Positions 11,961 through 25,040 of a DNA stretch of 64,000 bases are shown piece after piece (positions within the stretch are counted from its first letter, which is position 1; every line of letters starts with the position of its first letter). The translations under genes were made by a program, and so were the position numbers. This DNA is from Leptoclinus maculatus (lineage: Eukaryota > Chordata > Actinopteri > Perciformes > Stichaeidae), in NCBI GenBank assembly GCA_032191485.1, contig JAVDOI010000006.1:27905384-27969383 (forward strand), given 5' to 3'. Below the pieces are notes generated by a model. The model had not been told where the DNA came from. It saw only the letters and a program-made list of their open reading frames with translations, and ran no database searches.

Positions 11961-12764
11961 CCACCCTAGCCTGCTCTAGTGACCTCATGACGTAACGGGG
12001 AATCCAAGATGGCGCCTAGATAGCTGAACTTATTTGCTTTCTCAGCAGCCATCACACTTTGTCCTAGTGAAAAGCAAATTGAAGTAGTTTTTCCACAGCA
12101 CAGACTTAAGAAGTGATTTTGGAGCCACTGTGGGCCACTGATCATTTGCTTATTCAGTAAATCTGCAGCCTGTTTTTGAATCTGTGGTAATACATAAATG
12201 ATTGCATCTGTAGCATATGTTTGGCACCCAAGCTCATTGTAGCTGTCTGGTTGCTCATTTATATATGAACAAAAGAGCAATGGTCCGAGGATCGTACCTT
12301 GTGGTATGCCCATTTTGCAATTTTGAAGGAGTTATGTCATACCATTAGTCTTGACACATTGCTCTCAGGAATTAAGCTAAATTAATACCAGCTGAGAGCT
12401 TGTTGGGAAAAGTTAAAGTTTATTTAGAAGTATCTCATGAGTCAGTGTCTTTTTCAAGTCTAAAAATACTGCACCCACTGCTTCATCTAGTGAACTATTA
12501 ATAATGAATGTAGCCTGTAATCATTTCTGTTTAATATCTTTGTCGAAACTCACGTTATTTTGCAAGAAGAAACTGGTTTCTTTCAAGAATATTAACCAAC
12601 TGCTCTGCCGCTAACTTTTCAATAACTTCTGAGCTTACAGGAAGAGTTGAGGTTGGTCTATGAATACATGCTCAGTCAGGTTCTCCAGACTTAAGACTTG
12701 GAGTCGTAACTGCTTGTTTAAATATTTTAGGACATTTTCCAGTGTGGATTGATACATTTAGCCA
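11961..12764 (-). mobile_element. Non-LTR reverse transcriptase remnant (CR1/Jockey-like)
   Basis: On the minus strand, 12313 down to 11966 starts with GIPQGTILGPLLFCSYIN, the conserved block before the reverse transcriptase active site. The active-site motif is seen as YATDA instead of the usual YADD, so a catalytic Asp is lost. Further upstream (about 12765-12672) CPKIFKQAVTTPSLKSGEPD matches the start of the LINE fingers region. The intervening frame is broken by stops. Clade assignment is tentative. Confidence 0.75.
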
Positions 12765-12914
12765 AGGGCGTAGGTTTGCATATGGTCCATAGGGACTAGT
12801 CACGACCAAAGTTTGGGAAAGACACAATTGTCCCCACCAATATTTTGTTAATTTGAATTGCCTGTTAGAAAAAATAATTTTGCACAATATATTTGCAAAC
12901 TCATTCGTATTATT
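12765..12914. repeat. Fragment of a fish DNA transposon (GGGCGTAGGTTTG end)
   Basis: The GGGCGTAGGTTTGC start and the GTCCCCACCAATATT block resemble the end of a widespread fish hAT-like non-autonomous element. Only one end is present. Confidence 0.4.
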
Positions 12915-13593
12915 AGTGCTGGGCAAGTTAACACGTTATCGCGTTAACGCATTAATTAATTAACGCCGACAATTATTTTATAGCGCGTTTTTCTTTATTT
13001 TGAAAGTCCGTTGCTCACTGGCAGCGGTGGAGGAATGGAGACTACTGGACATCGCTGCGGTAAAGTCAGCAGACACTCAGATCTCCGTGGTCAACTCAGC
13101 AGACACTCACATGTTAGTGCACCTATATGCTGACATTCACGGTAAACGCATTCAAACGGCACAGATCGGGAGTGAGCAAAGGATTTTGAAAGTTAGCGGA
13201 AAGATTAACGTGAGACAACATCCGGTTTCTTCAGACTAACATCCGGTTTTCAGAATAAGATGACAAGAAAGTATGAATTATATTCACATTAAGTATAAAA
13301 CATGGTACCTGCATCTCGTGAGTTAAAGGGAAAATAAACCTAAATTGTGCGTAAAGTGTCTTTATTCTTTGATCGCTGGGTAACCATCATCACCTCTGAG
13401 TTACAGCATTATATTGATGAACAGTAGAGCTGCATTCACATGCTCTGACTGTCATGAAGACAGACATTTAGATGAAACGTGCTGAAACATTTTATTCATG
13501 TTGCACAGCAGTGGAACGTTTGCCATAACAATGCGATTAATCACAAAAAATCCATGTGATTAATCGCGATTAAAAATGTTAATCGTTGCCCAC
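12915..13593. mobile_element. MITE-like element with TTAACGCG-rich ends
   Basis: The left end is AGTGCTGGGCAAGTTAAC followed by a GTTATCGCGTTAACGC palindrome; the right end mirrors it with ATTAATCGCGATTAA and CGTTGCCCAC. GGGCAA and TTGCCC form short terminal inverted repeats. The interior has no transposase. Similar ends are frequent in fish non-autonomous DNA elements. Confidence 0.6.
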
Positions 13594-14355
13594 AAGGGCG
13601 TGTTCAACAGAATATCAACTACGTTTTTTTTATATGGCGGGGGGGGGGGGCTGGCGGTTCTGAACACACATTTACTCCAGTAGAGAATAACACATGTTTA
13701 GAGGGAAGAAGAAGCTTAACTTTCCCACATATTGACTGACCAGATCCTAACATAAGCTCTGGGTAATATGGACTTGATAATTCACGGCATATTTGTATCG
13801 AGCCAGTTAAAATGTAAAACAAGCATGGGATTGAGGACACAAATAAAGCCCAGGTAATGCCAGTTTGGTGAAAACAAGGTGTTATGTATAAATTCAGAAG
13901 CGCATGTAGCTGCAAGGAGATCCGTTACATTTCAGCCATATCTGTAAATAAGCTTTTGGATTTGAAATGGAAATGTAAGAAAACATTAGTCTCAGTGTGA
14001 GTAATAGACATTGGGCAGATAAAAGAAAAAATGTTGTATTCTTATCTTAACTTTCTCTTTCTCTGACAACAATCGATAACTGCAACGGGAGGGGCTGAAG
14101 GGAAAGTCTCCATTACAGAGATGAATTTAAGAATACGCTCCATAATCGCTGATGTTGTAAAGTTCCACTGGACAACCTGCATGTAGATATCAGGACGCTG
14201 TCTAAAGATAAGCTCTCATCCAAGGGCCTGAAGCGCGAAGTCATCCAAAGGACGTAAATTAGCCATGAGGCACCTGGTTACACATCTAACGGACCTTATT
14301 ATATATAGACAGATTAACCTTCAATTAGTGCACTGTAAAATGTAATAGTTGTCTA
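13594..14355. other. Non-coding stretch, no recognised feature
   Basis: Contains a run of 10 or more G near 13638. A 98-codon minus-strand frame is not supported by any motif. Confidence 0.5.
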
Positions 14356-17300
14356 CTAACAGTAGAAGTTAATATGAAGACATACAGTAACAGTAGAAGT
14401 TAATATGAAGACGTACAGTAACAGTAGAAGTTAATATGAAGACGTACAGTAACAGTAGAAGTTAATATGAAGACATACAGTAACAGTGGAAGTTAATATG
14501 AAGACATACAGTAACAGTAGAAGTTAATATGAAGACGTACAGTAACAGTAGAAGTTAATATGAAGACATACAGTAACAGTAGAAGTTAATATGAAGACAA
14601 ATAGTAACAGTAGAAGTTAAGATGAAGACGTACAGTAACAGTAGAAGTTAATATGAAGACATACAGTAACAGTAGAAGTTAAGATGAAGACATACAGTAA
14701 CAGTAGAAGTTAAGATGAAGACATACAGTAACAGTAGAAGTTAAGATGAAGACATACAGTAACAGTGGAAGTTAATATGAAGACGTACAGTAACAGTAGA
14801 AGTTAATATGAAGACGTACAGTAACAGTAGAAGTTAATATGAAGACATACAGTAACAGTGGAAGTTAATATGAAGATGTACAGTAACAGTAGAAGTTAAT
14901 ATGAAGACGTACAGTAACAGTAGAAGTTAAGATGAAGACATACAGTAACAGTGGAAGTTAATATGAAGACGTACAGTAACAGTAGAAGTTAATATGAAGA
15001 CGTACAGTAACAGTAGAAGTTAATATGAAGACATACAGTAACAGTAGAAGTTAATATGAAGATGTACAGTAACAGTAGAAGTTAATATGAAGACATACAG
15101 TAACAGTAGAAGTTAATATGAAGACGTACAGTAACAGTAGAAGTTAATATGAAGACATACAGTAACAGTAGAAGTTAATATGAAGACATACAGTAACAGT
15201 AGAAGTTAATATGAAGACGTACAGTAACAGTAGAAGTTAATATGAAGACGTACAGTAACAGTAGAAGTTAATATGAAGACATACAGTAACAGTAGAAGTT
15301 AATATGAAGATGTACAGTAACAGTAGAAGTTAATATGAAGACATACAGTAACAGTAGAAGTTAATATGAAGACGTACAGTAACAGTAGAAGTTAATATGA
15401 AGACGTACAGTAACAGTAGAAGTTAATATGAAGATGTACAGTAACAGTAGAAGTTAATATGAAGACATACAGTAACAGTAGAAGTTAATATGAAGACATA
15501 CAGTAACAGTAGAAGTTAATATGAAGACGTACAGTAACAGTAGAAGTTAATATGAAGACATACAGTAACAGTAGAAGTTAATATGAAGACGTACAGTAAC
15601 AGTAGAAGTTAATATGAAGACGTACAGTAACAGTAGAAGTTAATATGAAGACATACAGTAACAGTGGAAGTTAATATGAAGACGTACAGTAACAGTAGAA
15701 GTTAATATGAAGACGTACAGTAACAGTAGAAGTTAATATGAAGACATACAGTAACAGTAGAAGTTAAGATGAAGACATACAGTAACAGTAGAAGTTAAGA
15801 TGAAGACATACAGTAACAGTAGAAGTTAAGATGAAGACATACAGTAACAGTGGAAGTTAATATGAAGACGTACAGTAACAGTAGAAGTTAATATGAAGAC
15901 GTACAGTAACAGTAGAAGTTAATATGAAGACATACAGTAACAGTGGAAGTTAATATGAAGATGTACAGTAACAGTAGAAGTTAATATGAAGACGTACAGT
16001 AACAGTAGAAGTTAATATGAAGACATACAGTAACAGTAGAAGTTAAGATGAAGACATACAGTAACAGTAGAAGTTAAGATGAAGACATACAGTAACAGTA
16101 GAAGTTAAGATGAAGACATACAGTAACAGTGGAAGTTAATATGAAGACGTACAGTAACAGTAGAAGTTAATATGAAGACGTACAGTAACAGTAGAAGTTA
16201 ATATGAAGACATACAGTAACAGTGGAAGTTAATATGAAGATGTACAGTAACAGTAGAAGTTAATATGAAGACGTACAGTAACAGTAGAAGTTAAGATGAA
16301 GACATACAGTAACAGTGGAAGTTAATATGAAGACGTACAGTAACAGTAGAAGTTAATATGAAGACGTACAGTAACAGTAGAAGTTAATATGAAGACATAC
16401 AGTAACAGTAGAAGTTAATATGAAGATGTACAGTAACAGTAGAAGTTAATATGAAGACATACAGTAACAGTAGAAGTTAATATGAAGACGTACAGTAACA
16501 GTAGAAGTTAATATGAAGACATACAGTAACAGTAGAAGTTAATATGAAGACATACAGTAACAGTAGAAGTTAATATGAAGACGTACAGTAACAGTAGAAG
16601 TTAATATGAAGACGTACAGTAACAGTAGAAGTTAATATGAAGACATACAGTAACAGTAGAAGTTAATATGAAGATGTACAGTAACAGTAGAAGTTAATAT
16701 GAAGACATACAGTAACAGTAGAAGTTAATATGAAGACGTACAGTAACAGTAGAAGTTAATATGAAGACGTACAGTAACAGTAGAAGTTAATATGAAGATG
16801 TACAGTAACAGTAGAAGTTAATATGAAGACATACAGTAACAGTAGAAGTTAATATGAAGACATACAGTAACAGTAGAAGTTAATATGAAGACGTACAGTA
16901 ACAGTAGAAGTTAATATGAAGACATACAGTAACAGTAGAAGTTAATATGAAGACGTACAGTAACAGTAGAAGTTAATATGAAGACGTACAGTAACAGTAG
17001 AAGTTAATATGAAGACGTACAGTAACAGTAGAAGTTAATATGAAGATGTACAGTAACAGTAGAAGTTAATATGAAGACGTACAGTAACAGTAGAAGTTAA
17101 TATGAAGACGTACAGTAACAGTAGAAGTTAATATGAAGACGTACAGTAACAGTGGAAGTTAATATGAAGACATACAGTAACAGTAGAAGTTAATATGAAG
17201 ACATACAGTAACAGTAGAAGTTAATATGAAGACGTACAGTAACAGTAGAAGTTAATATGAAGACATACAGTAACAGTAGAAGTTAATATGAAGACGTACA

Positions 17301-20128
17301 GTAACAGTAGAAGTTAATATGAAGACATACAGTAACAGTAGAAGTTAATATGAAGACGTACAGTAACAGTGGAAGTTAATATGAAGACGTACAGTAACAG
17401 TAGAAGTTAATATGAAGATGTACAGTAACAGTAGAAGTTAATATGAAGACATACAGTAACAGTAGAAGTTAATATGAAGACATACAGTAACAGTGGAAGT
17501 TAATATGAAGACATACAGTAACAGTAGAAGTTAATATGAAGACATACAGTAACAGTAGAAGTTAATATGAAGACATACAGTAACAGTAGAAGTTAATATG
17601 AAGACATACAGTAACAGTAGAAGTTAATATGAAGATGTACAGTAACAGTAGAAGTTAATATGAAGACATACAGTAACAGTAGAAGTTAATATGAAGACAT
17701 ACAGTAACAGTAGAAGTTAATATGAAGACGTACAGTAACAGTAGAAGTTAATATGAAGACATACAGTAACAGTAGACGTTAATATGAAGACGTACAGTAA
17801 CAGTAGAAGTTAATATGAAGACGTACAGTAACAGTAGAAGTTAATATGAAGATGTACAGTAACAGTAGAAGTTAATATGAAGACATACAGTAACAGTAGA
17901 AGTTAATATGAAGATGTACAGTAACAGTAGAAGTTAATATGAAGACATACAGTAACAGTAGAAGTTAATATGAAGACGTACAGTAACAGTAGAAGTTAAT
18001 ATGAAGACATACAGTAACAGTAGAAGTTAATATGAAGACGTACAGTAACAGTAGAAGTTAATATGAAGACGTACAGTAACAGTAGAAGTTAATATGAAGA
18101 CGTACAGTAACAGTAGAAGTTAATATGAAGACATACAGTAACAGTAGAAGTTAATATGAAGACATACAGTAACAGTAGAAGTTAATATGAAGACATACAG
18201 TAACAGTAGAAGTTAATATGAAGACGTACAGTAACAGTAGAAGTTAATATGAAGACGTACAGTAACAGTGGAAGTTAATATGAAGACATACAGTAACAGT
18301 AGAAGTTAATATGAAGACGTACAGTAACAGTAGAAGTTAATATGAAGACGTACAGTAACAGTAGAAGTTAATATGAAGACATACAGTAACAGTGGAAGTT
18401 AATATGAAGACATACAGTAACAGTAGAAGTTAATATGAAGACGTACAGTAACAGTAGAAGTTAATATGAAGACATACAGTAACAGTGGAAGTTAATATGA
18501 AGACATACAGTAACAGTGGAAGTTAATATGAAGACATACAGTAACAGTAGAAGTTAACATGAAGACATACAGTAACAGTAGAAGTTAATATGAAGACGTA
18601 CAGTAACAGTAGAAGTTAATATGAAGATGTACAGTAACAGTAGAAGTTAATATGAAGACGTACAGTAACAGTAGAAGTTAATATGAAGATGTACAGTAAC
18701 AGTAGAAGTTAATATGAAGACATACAGTAACAGTAGAAGTTAATATGAAGACGTACAGTAACAGTAGAAGTTAATATGAAGATGTACAGTAACAGTAGAA
18801 GTTAATATGAAGATGTACAGTAACAGTAGAAGTTAATATGAAGATGTACAGTAACAGTAGAAGTTAATATGAAGACATACAGTAACAGTAGAAGTTAATA
18901 TGAAGACGTACAGTAACAGTAGAAGTTAATATGAAGACATACAGTAACAGTAGAAGTTAATATGAAGACATACAGTAACAGTAGAAGTTAATATGAAGAC
19001 ATACAGTAACAGTAAAAGTTAATATGAAGACGTACAGTAACAGTAGAAGTTAATATGAAGACATACAGTAACAGTAGAAGTTAATATGAAGACGTACAGT
19101 AACAGTAGAAGTTAATATGAAGACATACAGTAACAGTAGAAGTTAATATGAAGACGTACAGTAACAGTAGAAGTTAATATGAAGACGTACAGTAACAGTA
19201 GAAGTTAATATGAAGACGTACAGTAACAGTAGAAGTTAATATGAAGATGTACAGTAACAGTAGAAGTTAATATGAAGACATACAGTAACAGTAAAAGTTA
19301 ATATGAAGACGTACAGTAACAGTAGAAGTTAATATGAAGACATACAGTAACAGTAGAAGTTAATATGAAGACGTACAGTAACAGTAGAAGTTAATATGAA
19401 GACATACAGTAACAGTAGAAGTTAATATGAAGACGTACAGTAACAGTAGAAGTTAATATGAAGACGTACAGTAACAGTAGAAGTTAATATGAAGACGTAC
19501 AGTAACAGTAGAAGTTAATATGAAGACGTACAGTAACAGTAGAAGTTAATATGAAGACGTACAGTAACAGTAGAAGTTAATATGAAGACGTACAGTAACA
19601 GTAGAAGTTAATATGAAGACATACAGTAACAGTAGAAGTTAATATGAAGACGTACAGTAACAGTAGAAGTTAATATGAAGACATACAGTAACAGTAGAAG
19701 TTAACATGAAGACGTACAGTAACAGTAGAAGTTAATATGAAGACATACAGTAACAGTAGAAGTTAATATGAAGACGTACAGTAACAGTAGAAGTTAATAT
19801 GAAGACGTACAGTAACAGTAGAAGTTAATATGAAGACGTACAGTAACAGTAGAAGTTAATATGAAGACGTACAGTAACAGTAGAAGTTAATATGAAGACG
19901 TACAGTAACAGTAGAAGTTAATATGAAGACATACAGTAACAGTAGAAGTTAATATGAAGACATACAGTAACAGTAGAAGTTAATATGAAGACATACAGTA
20001 ACAGTAGAAGTTAATATGAAGACATACAGTAACAGTAGAAGTTAATATGAAGATGTACAGTAACAGTAGAAGTTAATATGAAGACGTACAGTAACAGTAG
20101 AAGTTAATATGAAGACGTACAGTAACAG
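14356..20128. repeat. 31-bp minisatellite array 1 (about 186 units)
   Basis: The unit is 31 bp: AGAAGTTAATATGAAGACGT followed by ACAGTAACAGT. It runs without interruption for 5.77 kb. Units differ at a few fixed positions: ACGT / ACAT / ATGT near the middle, AGTAGAAG / AGTGGAAG, and TTAATATG / TTAAGATG. Because 31 is not a multiple of 3 and the unit carries TAA and TAG, every frame is closed. Groups of variant units recur in the same order (about 14620-14890, 15740-15970 and 16030-16250), so blocks of many units were duplicated together. The same unit forms a second array at 44567 in the same orientation. Confidence 0.97.
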
Positions 20129-20835
20129 GGTTCAATGAAAACTAATCACTTTATTTGCAGGCGATGGTTCTCGCTACTCTGCTATCTTTGTTTTTATTTG
20201 ACTAAAACTTTTGAAAATGAGACCTCGTTCTAAATGGATTTTGTCTAAATAAAGGTTGTTAAAAAAAAATAGAAGCTAACTAGCCAGCTGTTCAACTCGA
20301 GCTGAAATAGTGATAAATAACTGAATAATAAATTATTATTTTGCTTAAAGTAAATATGATCTTATCACTTAATGTTATTCTCAGAGTACACCAGAATCCT
20401 ACATTTTAAAGATCATATTTCAACCGACAGGGTTTCTAGTAAAGGACTAGTAAAGATTGCTCAGGACTAGTAGTTTTATGAACCTACTAGTCCTTGGGAC
20501 TAGTACTGATTTTGAGTTAGTTTCATACCCTGGCATTAGGGAAGAGAAAGTGGCACTTGACGGTTGAACTGATTTTATTAGAATGAATAGACTAGCTCGC
20601 TGTAGCAAAAGTTAAATAAATGTTCAATCAATACTTTGTCCTGTCACTCAGCCTGGTGACTAAATACTAAATAGCAGTATGCTATTGATTCAATTTGGCA
20701 ATTGCAGTGATGTCAACAGTTGTGACGGTGTTTTTGTTTGCAGAATGGTTTTCAAAAATGTCCACATTGGTCCAAGACGATTTAGTGACTATGTTTGTTT
20801 CTCTGTGTTCGTATGTTTTTTTTTCTGTGTTCTAG
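20129..20835. other. Non-coding stretch before the SAMD3-like pseudogene
   Basis: No exon recognised. A short cluster of ACTAGT-containing steps (20440-20510) is notable but unexplained. An upstream exon of the pseudogene could hide near 20745-20800 after a TTTGCAG, but its translation does not match the family. Confidence 0.4.
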
Positions 20836-22335
20836 GTGTTTGCAGAGTTTAACTGGCGCCACCACAAACCTGCAGAATGACTTCTTTGATGCTGTGGACC
20901 GCTACACTCCGTCACAATCTTCAAGTCCAACAAAGGAAGTGTTGGAGAGACATTTGTTGAGTTTGTGCAGCAAATTGATTCACGGGTGAGTCCGTACTGT
21001 CAAACACACATTCTGGTGACACTTGTTTCATTGTCACATTGACAAACACATTTGTACTGTCAGATTTGAATGTTACATAATCTTGAACCTTTTTTGTTAA
21101 TTATCCACTTCTAGAAACCAGATGTGACAGCAATGTGCACCCTCGTACTCGGAGGCCTCCCTGTTCTACTTGGTGATGACCCGTCACTTCTACCACGCCT
21201 GCTTTGTAAGTTCTCATAGTTACATCTTATCCTAGACGTTTGTGTGAACTTGTCATAATTAGCATATGAATTCTTGAGATTATGGCCAGAAACGTGTTTT
21301 GTGAGGTCACGGTGACCTGTGATCTTTGACCACCAAATTTCGACCTTGAGTCCAAGTGGACATTTGTTCCAAATTTGAAGAAATTCCCTCGAGGTGATCC
21401 TGAGATAATAATAATAATGACGGACAACCCAAAAACATAATGCCTCAAGCCAAGGCTGAGTCCCAACCACAGCGGCCGGAGGTTGATTTGGACGGAGCCC
21501 TTTGCTGCATGTCATGGCCTCTCTCATCCCTGCCTTTTCTGTCTCTTCACTGTCGAATAATGTAGAAATGCCCCCCAAAAAACTGTTACAATTTGTTAGA
21601 TGGAGATGGATAAAGGTGTATTTTCCTGGCTTCACATGAGCTAGGCTTGTAGCATCACCCATAAGGTGAAGCAGCCATGTATTGAACTAACTCCGTTCGC
21701 AGTCCATGTCACCGGGTTGCACTGCTGAGCTCAGCTCAGCTCAACGGTGCTAAGCCTGCTTGCCCATCTCCGGTTGTGTATAATGCACAAGAGGTAGATC
21801 ATATCTCTCCCTCGAATACACTAGCTAGTACAATCTAACGAGGATGGCAAAGAAAATTGAGTGTGAGGAAGACTTCAACACTCAATTTCTTTCATCTTCT
21901 TTACTGGACATCTGTAAACTGGTCAAAACTGTTTTGTGTGTGTGTGTGTGTGTGTGTGTGGCAGCGTAGGCAGGACGTATGACACAGTGACAATTTACAT
22001 TTCCTTGTTGTAATGTTGTTTCTGTTTGGTCGTGCACAGGAGTCTGACAGTGATGATGCCTGGGAACAAGTATCTTTGGGGTGCTGACGAACATCAGTGA
22101 CGATGTCTCTCTCTCTCCAAATCAGCTCCACCTTGACCCAGTGTCTACTTCCATCATTGTTGAGGAAGGTATTGTAAATGTACCTCAAGCACTTTGCTTC
22201 TTGTTTGGGTTGTCATTTTCTTTACACTTGGACTACCCTAAAGCCATGAAAAACACTTTCAACTTCATTCAAAGAGTGATGCTTGGCACAGGACAAACTC
22301 CCACCAAAACTGCAAACTTAAAAATATCCTGTTGA
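20836..22335 (+). pseudogene. Decayed SAMD3-like gene copy (teleost-expanded family)
   Basis: Three exon-like blocks, each with AG/GT borders, match from memory the C-terminal half of the teleost-expanded proteins annotated as SAMD3-like. Block 1 (20836-20985) gives VFAEFN, then in another frame LQNDFFDAVDRYTP, then in a third frame IFKSNKGSVGETFVEFVQQ. Block 2 (21115-21205) gives VLGGLPVLLGDDPS, then a frame change to FYHACF. Block 3 (22040-22335) gives ESDSDDAWEQVSLG, a frame change, then LHLDPVSTSIIVEEG and PQALCFLFGLSFSLHLDYPK up to a TGA. At least four frame changes make a working protein implausible, although the splice borders and the last 85 codons remain clean. The SAM domain and N-terminal half are absent. 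It lies in the same orientation as cadps, inside its presumed intron. Its biochemical role is not known to me. Confidence 0.75.
21215..21560 (+). repeat. Common teleost interspersed repeats inside the pseudogene intron
   Basis: The segments AGGTCACGGTGACCTGTGAT, TTGAGTCCAAGTGGACATTT and GACGGACAACCC resemble a very common fish SINE/LINE-tail repeat, followed (21470-21560) by a second familiar fragment with CTTTGCTGCATGTCATGGCC. A 183-codon minus-strand open frame across 21111-21662 is a by-product of these repeats. Confidence 0.6.
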
Positions 22336-24558
22336 GTTAGAACGTAAATGACTGTATAAAGGTGTTGGCGTTTGGCATTAGATTCAGTTGCTTTTTGTTC
22401 TGTTAACTAAATGAAGGCACTCGTTTCAAATAGTTAGCCCATGGATTCATCAGCAAGTTAAGTCCAGTGTATGTTAACGTGTGTGTGATCCAATGAGTCC
22501 TTTCTCTCTCATATTGTTCTGCTAACTGAATGAAGACACTTTGTAGTTGTCAGCCCGTTGGTTCTTTAAACAAAGGTTTATAGCTATTACAGTATTAACG
22601 GCGTTGTTTCAGGACTGTATGTTAGGTTATAGATCAGGGTTGGATTTTTCTTTTTTCAGTATTATAATTGCATTTAATTTGATAAAGCCCAACTTATACT
22701 ACAGCTGGTCTGATGGCAGATACAGCTGGTCTGGTCAGACAGTCCAGCAGACTCCATTGTTCACAATACTCTTATAGCAGTGAGTTGGCAAAGCAGTGTA
22801 ACATAGCTGAGCATTTGGTGTTTTAAATTGCTATTGTGAAGAAGTTGTTCCTCTGTGAAATATAAAACGTCCAGTACATGTCTACTTGATGATGTTTTTA
22901 TCTGAACCAAATCCTAATGTTAAAATAAAAAAATCATATACTAGAACTTTGAAGTGTGTCACTACCTTGATTTATTATGTGTAAATGTGATTGTTTGAAG
23001 ACAATGGAACCTGTTTTTAATTATTGTTTAAAGGATGTTTGACGCACTTAAGTTAGACGAGTAACATGAACTTGGTTGTTTGGTTTGCATGGTTTTACCA
23101 AGTAAATGACCTTAGTGTTCAAGTAAATACAACTGAGAAATTTTAAGTTGCAGGAAATGTCACATTAGTTAGCCCGACTTAAATAAATGTGTTGCTTGGA
23201 ATACACACAAAGTATATTTCACTTGAAATTATTTAGTTTGAAATAATAATTCTGAGTAGGCTTTACTCAGTCAAGAGTACATCTTAAGTAAAGTTTCAAG
23301 TACTCTTCACTCATTTTTTTTAGTTACTTAAACTCAAGTGTAAGTGTACTACACTAAAAAAACATTTGTTAGTACAACATACAATACCTATTCAACAATA
23401 CTTGCATCAAACGAGTACCTTTACTTGCTTTTTTCAAGGCAATCAGTTTGCATGCTTTTTTTTAAGTAAGGTTAACTAATTAGATTTGACAGTGTACATG
23501 ATCTACTTTGTTTTGCTGCCTCAGATGTTCATATTCATATTGGAGAGTTATACAAAAACATCAAAAGCCAATTTTGAATTATATCATAATTTGAATTGCA
23601 GAGTCAAACGTCATAATGTCAACATAATTATGAAGAGTAATCTATATAGCATTTTTGAGCGCAAAATTGCTTCAAAGTAATGAGATATACAATCCATTAG
23701 TGAAAAACAGCACACTAACTGCACATGACTCCTACAGGTCGGACCACTCGGACATTGTGTCCCTACAGAAGAGGACAATTCTAAATACGAGAACATTGGT
23801 AAATGCGTAAAGTTCTCCTAAATCACTCATACAAGCTATTTAAGAATCTTTTGTGGTTCTTGCACGAGGCCCATTGTCTGTTTAAGATGTTTTAAAACAG
23901 ATAAGATTAAACGTGTCATACCCTAACTGTAGCAGGCTGCTGTTGTGAGGACCAGACACCTAGCACTTCATGTGTGTATGTATGACTCAGTCCCCAGAGG
24001 GCCAATCACAGGCACCGGCTCCATTTAACTCAGGAAGGGGGGGGGGGGGCAGATAATGAGCAGATGGCATGGGAACACATGCATGCCCCCTGCCATCCAT
24101 CTGGACAGTTCTGCAGGTGAAGTGTAAAGTGTTCACTAGTGAAAAAAATAAAGTATCTGACATCAAAGTGGTAAACAGCATGGCTGAACATGAAAGACAA
24201 ACACAGCAGTACGACTTACTGCCTGGGCAATAGAGGCTGCATTCGTCTGTTGATCAGCCAAAGCATCAGACAGTGTCAGAGAGAGAGAGGACAGGGGGAA
24301 GGAAAACACAGCGTGAAGGACATTCACATAGAAAGGTACACTGTATGGATGCTTTTCAGAAAGATACATGGCCTTGTTAAACCGTAAACATGCTGTAACA
24401 GTCCGCTCATGGTTTATTGTTAGACCGTCTAACAACAACAACAAAAACGATTCTCTGGTCAGATAATATGGCCCACATCTTCACATTAAATATTAAAGAT
24501 GAGGAAAACATTGTCCATCAACTGTGACTGTGTTTGAGCACCAAGTATCATGATGTGA
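22336..24558. other. Non-coding stretch with low-complexity and MITE-like parts
   Basis: AT-rich. The part at about 22960-23500, with many AAGTAAA/TTTACTT steps and a closing TTTGACAGTGTACA, resembles a fish MITE but its limits are unclear. A poly-G run of 12 lies near 24039. No exon recognised. Confidence 0.4.
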
Positions 24559-25040
24559 ACACAGAGTCCACCTCCTCTGGTCCACAGAGTCCACCTCCTC
24601 TGGTCCACAGAGTCCACCTCCTCTGGTCCACAGAGTCCACCTCCTCTGGTCCACAGAGTCCACCTCCTCTGGTCCACAGAGTCCACCTCCTCTGGTCCAC
24701 CAGAGTCCGCCTCGTCTGGTCCACCAGAGTCCGCCTCCTCTGGTCCACCAGAGTCCGCCTCCTCTGGTCCACCAGAGTCCGCCTCCTCTGGTCCACCAGA
24801 GTCCACCTCCTCTGGTCCACAGAGTCCACCTCCTCTGGTCCACAGAGTCCACCTCCTCTGGTCCACCAGAGTCCACCTCCTCTGGTCCACCAGAGTCCGC
24901 CTCCTCTGGTCCACAGAGTCCACCTCCTCTGGTCCACCAGAGTCCGCCTCCTCTGGTCCACAGAGTCCACCTCCTCTGGTCCACCAGAGTCCGCCTCCTC
25001 TGGTCCACCAGAGTCCGCCTCCTCTCGTCCACCAGAGTCC
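24559..25040. repeat. 23/24-bp VNTR (about 20 units)
   Basis: The unit is CAGAGTCCACCTCCTCTGG plus TCCA (23 bp), alternating with a 24-bp form that has CCAGAGTCCGCC. The C/A change at the CpG position (TCCGCC vs TCCACC) and the extra C track each other. The repeat has no stop in several frames and therefore yields overlapping open frames of 173-201 codons on both strands; these are not genes. Confidence 0.95.

Noticed and set aside
14356..20128. CRISPR-like regular repeats of 31 bp
   Set aside because: Units are directly adjacent with no unique spacers, and the DNA is vertebrate. It is a minisatellite.
21111..21662. 183-codon minus-strand open frame
   Set aside because: Runs across an exon block of the SAMD3-like pseudogene on the opposite strand and two common interspersed repeats; no protein motif.
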